Program-made: the position numbers and the translations under genes
NCBI GenBank assembly: GCA_024811115.1
Contig: JAKOGH010001116.1
Location: forward strand, 186,001-250,000
From: Terana coerulea
Taxonomy: Eukaryota > Basidiomycota > Agaricomycetes > Polyporales > Phanerochaetaceae
Direction of reading: 5' to 3'
DNA: 64,000 nucleotides
The notes under the pieces: model-generated
Told to the model about the DNA's origin: nothing
Database searches by the model: none
What the model saw: the letters and a program-made list of their open reading frames with translations, nothing else
Part shown: one piece after another, positions 57,869-64,000 of the stretch
How the letters are laid out: each line of letters begins with the position of its first letter
How positions within the stretch are numbered: position 1 is the first letter of the stretch

Positions 57869-60800
57869 CTAGACCATCCGCATCGCCTTCTGCGGCGCAG
57901 GCGTCTCATCCGCCTTGCGCTCGCCCAGAATCTGCGGCCGCGCGACGAGGGCCTCGACGAGCTGTGTGATCTCCTTCCAGGACTCGCTCTTGCCGCGGCG
58001 GTTCGCCATGTCCGCGTGCTCCTTCATCTCGAGCACGGGCACCCACTCTACGCTCGAGCCCTGGATCGTGATCACGGCCGCGGACTCGGGCGGGGCTGTA
58101 CGCGGCTTCTCGTTCTGCTTCTGGATCTCGTTGTGGTGCTTTTCCATGAAGGTCAGGCACTTGAGCGCGAGACGGACGGCGCGGGCGCGGTCCAGGGGCG
58201 AAGGGATACCACCTTGGAGGGTGTGGCCCAGCGACGCCATTCGGCCGTCAAAGAGCTTGCCGCCCTCTTCCTTGAACATATCGGTAATCATCTTCGCGGT
58301 GTACACAGAAGACGCTTCCTCGCTCCTACAAGAACAGATCAGTAATGAGACCGAGATCGCGAATGATCGTCACTGACTTCATGACAATTCTTCCTTCGGC
58401 TTTCCCTTGACGTCCATGGCGTAGCGCTTCTTGAGGTACTTGACATCATCTCGTAGCATGTTGAGGTTGATGCCATTCTCCGGAGTGTAGACAATGCAGG
58501 CGCCAGTCTGAACACTACAAGTCAGTTCACTTCGCTGCGACGATCGCACTATCGCTTACCGCTAACGCGCCCATGGTGGCGAGATAGCCGCACTTGCCAC
58601 CCTGCGTCTCGACGACAAACACCCGATTTCGGCTCGCGCTCGCGCTCTGCTTGATCGCGTCGCACGCGTCCACGAGCGCGTTCAGGCTCGTGTCGCTGCC
58701 GAGGCTGAACTCCGTCAGCGGCACGTTATTCGAGAGCGTCGCGGGCAGGTGCACGAGCGGGATGTTGAACGCCGGGTAGTGCTTGCGGCCCTCCTGGAGC
58801 AGCAGCAGCGAGCTGAACGCCTCGAAGCCGCCGATCATCAGCAGCGCGTGGAAGTTGTACTGCTGGAACTTGGCCGCGACGGTCCCGAGGTCGATGTCGG
58901 GCAGCTTGCGGTTCGTGCCGAGCTCGGACCCGCCGCGCGTCATCCAGTTGTCGACGCCGAGCCACGAGAGCTGGTGCACGCTGTCGTCGAGCAGCCCGAC
59001 GAAGCCGTTGTGGATCGCGAATGGCTTGTGGCCTTGCGCGATGCAATAACGTACCGCAGCTCGTGTCGCAGCGTTCATGCCGCCAGCAGGGGCGCCGACG
59101 CTGAGGAAATCGATCAGTGTGAAGCATGCCACTGCGAGGGAATGGTACTTACTGCATAATGGCAACTCTCATCCGCTGCACCAAGATGGTTAGCACAGGG
59201 CGATCTAAACGCCTTTATTAACGCACCTGAGAATGCGGCAGACGGGGTTCCCTGTGCACCTCGGATGTGGCATGGAATCCTTCCAGCGCCTCGAGGAACT
59301 CTCGGTCACGCAGAGACATGGCCTTGGCAAAGTCTTTCTGCTTGATTGCTTCTGTCACCGAGTGAGTCTTGAGTAGAATGTGATTAGTAGGATACTCAGG
59401 GTGAATGTAGCTGGACTGACCATCGCTACAGCCTCCATCAAGGGCACACGCGTGATCTTGTTCTCCTGGACACCAATCATGTATGAGGGCGTCTCAGGCG
59501 TAGACTCAAGTAACGCATTGACGGCTTCAACACCTTGCAGCGTCGGCTACGAAGTGTTGTGCTCGTGTCAAATAAAGCGCATATATGCGGATAAATTCCC
59601 CTTACCAGGATGCGATCATACGCGCAAGGTCGTCCTCCTCGCTGAGTGTGTCCAAGTGTGGTGACCCTCGTGTCCAAACCCAGCTTGTTCGAGAGAACGT
59701 CTTTTATCTGCTCGGCACTAATGGGGTTGAGGTCTTTGTCATGGGCACCCTCGGCGACGATGACGATCGTCTTGCGCTTGCCCAAGTCACGATGCTATGA
59801 GAACGCCGAGCAAAGGAAAAATGGAGATGTTAAACTGGAGTATATAAGTTCGACAAAGATCAAACACGTACCCGTTGGATCATCTTGCACATCTCCTCTT
59901 CCCATGAATCCGTCGAGGGAGGGCGCTCTGGAATAAAGATGAAGTCCGCGCCGGCGCTGCACTCAGAAGAATGAGAAACACGACCACTGAAGCGGGGGTG
60001 TACACCTACCTAACACCGGCTAAAAGCGCGAGCCAACCGCAGTGGCGGCCCATAACCTCCACCACGAACGCCCGCGAATGCGAGAACGCGGTGGACTCGA
60101 TGTTATCGATGGCCTCGCAAATCCGGTGCAATGCAGTCGGCGCGCCGATGGTCATATCCGTCAATGACATGTCGTTGTCAATGGAGCCGACCAGGCCGAC
60201 AATCTTGAGATGGCCGTAGGCCTTGGCCTGCTCGTCGGTGATTTTGCCTGCAGCATCCACTGAGACAGCTATAACTTGGCACCATCGGTGTATGCGCACC
60301 TGCCTCCTTGAGCTTGGCGACCAGGCTAGGCCATTCTGCTCTGAAGACGTCGGCGCCGGTCAGCGAGCCGTCGCCTCCGCAGACAACGAGCGCATCGATG
60401 CCCTCCTTGATGAGGTTGTGTGCGGCGGCGAGTCGGCCTTCTGGCGTGCGGAACGCAGCTGAACGCGCGGTCCCACATAATGTACCACCCTAGCGCATAT
60501 ACTCAGTTCTATCAGCCACGCACGTTTGTCAAGTCACTCACGACGCCAAACCACCCGCGAACGTCGTCCCAGCCCGCTCGTACAATGTATCTGCCTTTCA
60601 GGGATCTGCCACTGGGATGGTCGGATGTTCCGTCTCTTAGGAGTTCACCGTCTCCAAATCGTAGGTTGTGCATGAAGCCCTCGTCCTTGATGTGGACATC
60701 TTTGTGTGCTGCTGTGATGCCTTTCTCGGGCTTGTGCTCTTCAGAGTTTCCTCGGACGAGACCTTCGTACCCTTCACGTACGACCCAGGTCTCGCATCCC

Positions 60801-60963
60801 CTAGACAGCACTGTCAGTAAATGTCAATAAAACATTGTGCGGCGACGTACTTGAGGATACCCGCTTTGACCACCGCTCGTACCACCGCGTTCATGCCCGC
60901 GCTGTCTCCTCCCGAGGTGAGCACAGCGAGCTTCATCCTGTACTTTGGTGGTGTGTGGCTCAT
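57869..60963 (-). CDS. PFK1: ATP-dependent 6-phosphofructokinase (eukaryotic, two-domain)
   Basis: Phosphorylates fructose 6-phosphate in glycolysis. It starts [20 protein letters not shown] (ATG at 60961-60963). The N-terminal catalytic half has [60 protein letters not shown] (catalytic D in GSIDNDM) and [30 protein letters not shown] and [20 protein letters not shown] follow, then a linker. The duplicated regulatory half has [77 protein letters not shown] and [20 protein letters not shown]. The architecture is that of the roughly 760-850 residue fungal/animal enzyme, and all active-site loops are present in the first half. Short introns throughout. Head-to-head with the Wss1 gene. Confidence 0.95.
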
Positions 60964-61250
60964 GGTGGCAGTCGAACCTCTCCTCGCCGTGGCGGAGGAA
61001 AGCGTAGAGAATGGTGTTAATGCGTGGACGGGTACCAAAAAAAATAGAGAGAGCTTTAAGAGAGAGGTGGCTCTGCTCGGCGCGCCCAGTCGAATGAGAT
61101 CTCGAGCACTCCTGGCTCGGTCCTGGAGCGCGTAAGATTAGATTGGCGCTGGCGCTTACCGCGTCGCGTGCATCGGCTCCGGCGCGGCCCATTCTCGGCC
61201 TCCGCGCGCGAAAATCCGCATGAATATCTGTTTCTTGCCACGCCCCGACC
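60964..61250. promoter_or_regulatory. Divergent promoter PFK1 / WSS1-like
   Basis: 287 bp separate the two start codons. No TATA box is obvious; a purine-rich AAAAAAAATAGAGAGAGC run lies at about 61038-61055. Confidence 0.4.
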
Positions 61251-63236
61251 ATGGCCTATGTTCGCATAAACGAGAGGGAGGCCAACCCGAACCCCCACAT
61301 AAACTGGATCACCCCGCTACGGGTCGGAGACGATGCGGCGGAGGAAGATGCGAGGCAGCTGCTGAGAGCACTGGCCGCACAAGTCAAACCGGTCATGAAA
61401 TCCCACGACTTAGTGGTGAACAGCTTCGAGGAGGTAGTTGCTTACATCCCCTCTATCCCCCACACTTATGGTTAACTTGGGTCGATAGTACGAGTATAAC
61501 AAGGTGTTCCTGGGACGGAATTGGAACAATGGTGAAACAGTCGGTGAGCATACTAGAAGCCTGTGCATGTAAGATATGTGCGGGAGCCAACCTTGTCTTC
61601 TTTTCAGAGATTGTGCTACGCGGGGCTGGGGGAACCATCCTACCTACGCAATACTTGATGAGCACACTGTGTCATGAGGTCCGTGGAGAACATCAATGTC
61701 GGTAATCCGCTGCTCATCGGTGCTTTGGATCGGACCCCCTGTGCAGTTAGCACACGTCAAGGTGAGCAAAAGTCCAATATTTTGAGGCTCTCTGGAATTC
61801 CTTATTTAAGCGACTGCTTGAAGCATATGGACCACGGACCAGCATTCCAAGCACTATGGTCGCAACTCAGACGTGAAGTCAGAGAACTGCAAAGCCGAGG
61901 ATACTATGGCGATGGTGAGCACCCCCTCTACCTCCTCGCCGAAAACATGCGCAAACGTCCGCAGGCTACTGGTCCTCCGGAACGCGCCTCGCAGACTCCG
62001 CCCGCGTCGGCGGCGCAGGGGCCGTGCAGAGCGATCTCCCCGAATATTTGGTGAGACCTCATCTCCGTCGCCCAACAATCAAAATCGTCGTGGCGTCGGC
62101 TAACGACCCGTTTGATTCCCAGTGCGGTGGCGCCCATTCCCGCACACGGCCTGCATCGCTGCGCCGTCGGCGCACACGCACGCAGGCGGGCCCGTCGAAC
62201 CACACGGGCGCACAGACGATGAAGAAACGCAAGGCAGGCGCGCGTCACTCGGAAAGGCGTGTTCGGCGAGAGTGGACAAGCGCTGAACGCGGATGTTGAG
62301 GACGAGGACGCGAAGAAAGCTGGTACTGGGTTTCGGAAGCAGGCAGGCAGGTAGGCTCATGGTTCCACTCAACATATGATTACTCTTCATCCGGATTACG
62401 CTAGCAAACGAGCGAGAGAAGAACGTGCGTTGGCTGTAGAGAGACGGCTTTTGGCACTGCAACAGAAGGCGGGCCAGCCCTCCAGCGCAGCACAGCAAGA
62501 GGCAAACTCGGACTCAGATGATGAATCCGAGTCAGCGGAAACTGATCAGGACCGCCGCAGCGCACTTGTCGACTCGATGTCTCAAGATGACCAGAGGGAG
62601 CTGAAGACTTCATTTGATGGCTTTTCCGATGATTTTGTCATGCCTGCCACCGGCTCGTCGCGGTCGCGGTCGCCTATATTCATGGAAAGCGGCTTCGAAG
62701 GACCCTCGTGCGATGCACAGATCTCACCCACGGCAGGGTCTGCCGCAGTATTTGGAGGCCAACCGGGGAAGACCACAAAACAAACGGGTGTAACAAGCGA
62801 GGACGGCAGCACTCGGTCGACGAAGAAACAGAAATTTTCCTACGGTGCATTGGTGCAGGACGAGGTCAGGCACCGAAAGAAGGAGGCTCTTGGCATGACA
62901 GGCAGCGGAAGGAGCCTGGGTGCGATGGACCCCCAAAGCTTGTCAAAGCGCCGCGCCGAGCCGACAACCACGGGTGGCAAGAACAAGGCGCAATCTAAAC
63001 TCCTGGACCTTGTCCCAGGGCCATCGGACACGCAGCGGCCGCCTGCCGGGAAGCAAGGGTCCGAGTGGGCGTGTCTAATATGCACATTGTGAGTGGCGGA
63101 AACCGTTCGACCTCTGAGCCTGGGATCGCGAGACTGATGCGCGTTGGTCGGTAGAGCTAACGAAGCGGGCCATCTGGCTTGTGGAGCGTGTGGTGCGCCT
63201 CGAGGCGAGTCGAAATGGTCAGGAAGCTCTGTATAA
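61251..63236 (+). CDS. Wss1-type DNA-protein crosslink metalloprotease (WLM domain)
   Basis: Wss1/Spartan-family proteases degrade proteins covalently trapped on DNA. The start MAYVRINEREANPNPHINWI is followed by LLRALAAQVKPVMKSHDLVV, YEYNKVFLGRNWNNGETV and LVLRGAGGTILPTQYLMSTL. The zinc motif CHELAHVKHMDHGPAF (HExxH plus downstream His) is assembled from three exons, including a 15 nt exon at 61747-61761. ALWSQLRREVRELQSRGYYG follows. The C-terminal half is disordered, acidic and basic in turn (NSDSDDESESAETDQDRRSA, TKKQKFSYGALVQ). It ends with a RanBP2-type zinc finger, SEWACLICTLANEAGHLACG then ACGAPRGESKW, typical of Wss1 relatives that bind ubiquitin or SUMO conjugates. The stop is TAA at 63236. 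Confidence 0.88.
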
Positions 63237-63407
63237 TGGACAAACTTTGTATTTCATATCCTGTTCATATCCTACAGCCTGTATCTCCGTAGTTTGTACA
63301 TATAGTAGTGTTTCCCAACTTCCCCGCAGTCTTACGCTTCCCGAACTTCGTTCCGATAGTACATCGGAGGAGAACCTTGCTTTGAACTCATGAAGAACAA
63401 TAAGGGT

Positions 63408-64000
63408 CTATCTCCAGCACCTGCCATCGAGTCAATGTAATGAAAGATACGACTACGCTGGGGATACGTACAGGATTTGATAGTTCTCCCGAATGACATG
63501 CTCACCGCTCGCAAAAGCAACATTGCATCCGCTCTGGACGACTGAAGTCAACGGCAGATACGCTGTAGGCCCACTCATGCGACTCACAAGGTGCTCCCCC
63601 GTCTTCCCAGGTACCATCACGCCATTGATGTTCGCCAGAGCATGATACAGCTTCCCGCCATGCTCCTCGTAGCCCCCCTCGACCAGCCTGCGCCCCGCAG
63701 AAACACGACCGTGCGAGGTCGCGACCCACTCCATCGTGCTCGGGTCGAACGGCAGCAGGTCGAACCGGCCGTGGTGCTCGTACTCCGTGCCCGCGTACGG
63801 CACGCGGCACGGCGGGCTCAGCGCCGGCGCGACCTTGCACGGGTGCACGGACTTGTCGAGCAGCGCGGAGCCGAGGAAGATCGGGCTGCGCCCGTCCGCG
63901 TCGTACGCGACCGGCTGCCCGCCTGCTGCGCGCCCGGGAACGGCGCGCTCGTCGTGAGGGGGACACGGAAGCCGGATGGCGGCGCGTGGGTCTGCGGCGT
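63408..64000 (-). CDS. DM9/DUF3421-domain protein, C-terminal part (runs off window)
   Basis: Partial minus-strand gene whose N-terminus lies beyond base 64000. Visible: VHPCKVAPALSPPCRVPYAG, TEYEHHGRFDLLPFDPSTME, WVATSHGRVSAGRRLVEGGY, EEHGGKLYHALANINGVMVP, GKTGEHLVSRM, GCNVAFASGEHVIRENYQIL. After an intron (CT|GTACGT...CAG) it ends CWR and stop TAG at 63408-63410. W...G....GRRPVEGGYEE.GG.LYHA and G....CN.A..G.EH...ENY.ILCW are DM9/DUF3421 repeat signatures; some animal DM9 proteins bind mannose. Around MSGPTAYLPLTSVVQS an extra dozen residues interrupt the usual GEHLGGCN, probably an intron not removed here. Role in fungi unknown. Confidence 0.75.

Overview
This window looks like nuclear DNA from a filamentous basidiomycete, probably an Agaricomycete. 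Genes are dense on both strands and cut by many 45-70 bp GT-AG introns. The recognisable proteins are fungal: a Rad2/XPG nuclease, the Rpt2 proteasome ATPase, a full-length eukaryotic phosphofructokinase, a Caf120-like PH protein, a Bqt4-like APSES/KilA-N protein and GPI-anchored serine-rich wall proteins. There are also DM9/DUF3421 and degenerate trypsin-like proteins of the type common in mushrooms. Species cannot be read from the sequence.

Layout. 1-1294 is the N-terminal part of an unrecognised Ser-rich protein. 2460-12348 is an unusual accessory block: three copies of a head-to-head gene pair. Each pair has a minus-strand multi-pass membrane protein ('family A') and a plus-strand multi-pass membrane protein ('family B'), separated by about 0.9-1.1 kb. 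I recognise neither family. 12.4-14.2 kb is gene-poor and holds a 480 bp element with 65 bp inverted arms. 14.2-18.9 kb carries an unrecognised conserved protein, a decayed trypsin-like gene and a small secreted protein.

19.2-28.4 kb is housekeeping: Iws1, a Ca3427-type periplasmic-binding-like protein, Rpt2, a Yip-family Golgi protein and a citrate synthase ending in the peroxisomal signal AKL. 29.6-41.5 kb has two secreted or wall proteins, a methyltransferase, complex I subunit NDUFB8, Rad2/XPG and a medium-chain reductase. 41.8-49.6 kb has the Caf120-like protein and an Ebp1/Cdb4 homologue. A small PCC1 (KEOPS) gene follows tail-to-tail. 50-52.7 kb looks like a decayed or unresolved gene. 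53.2-64 kb has an unrecognised protein, Bqt4-like, a hypothetical gene, phosphofructokinase, the Wss1 DNA-protein crosslink protease and a truncated DM9 protein.

At least eight otherwise well-preserved genes, including RAD2, are broken by a single base, several of them in a homopolymer. The likely cause is uncorrected assembly indels, so gene structures here should be read with that in mind. All product names rest on motif and sequence recognition by eye; no database search was possible.
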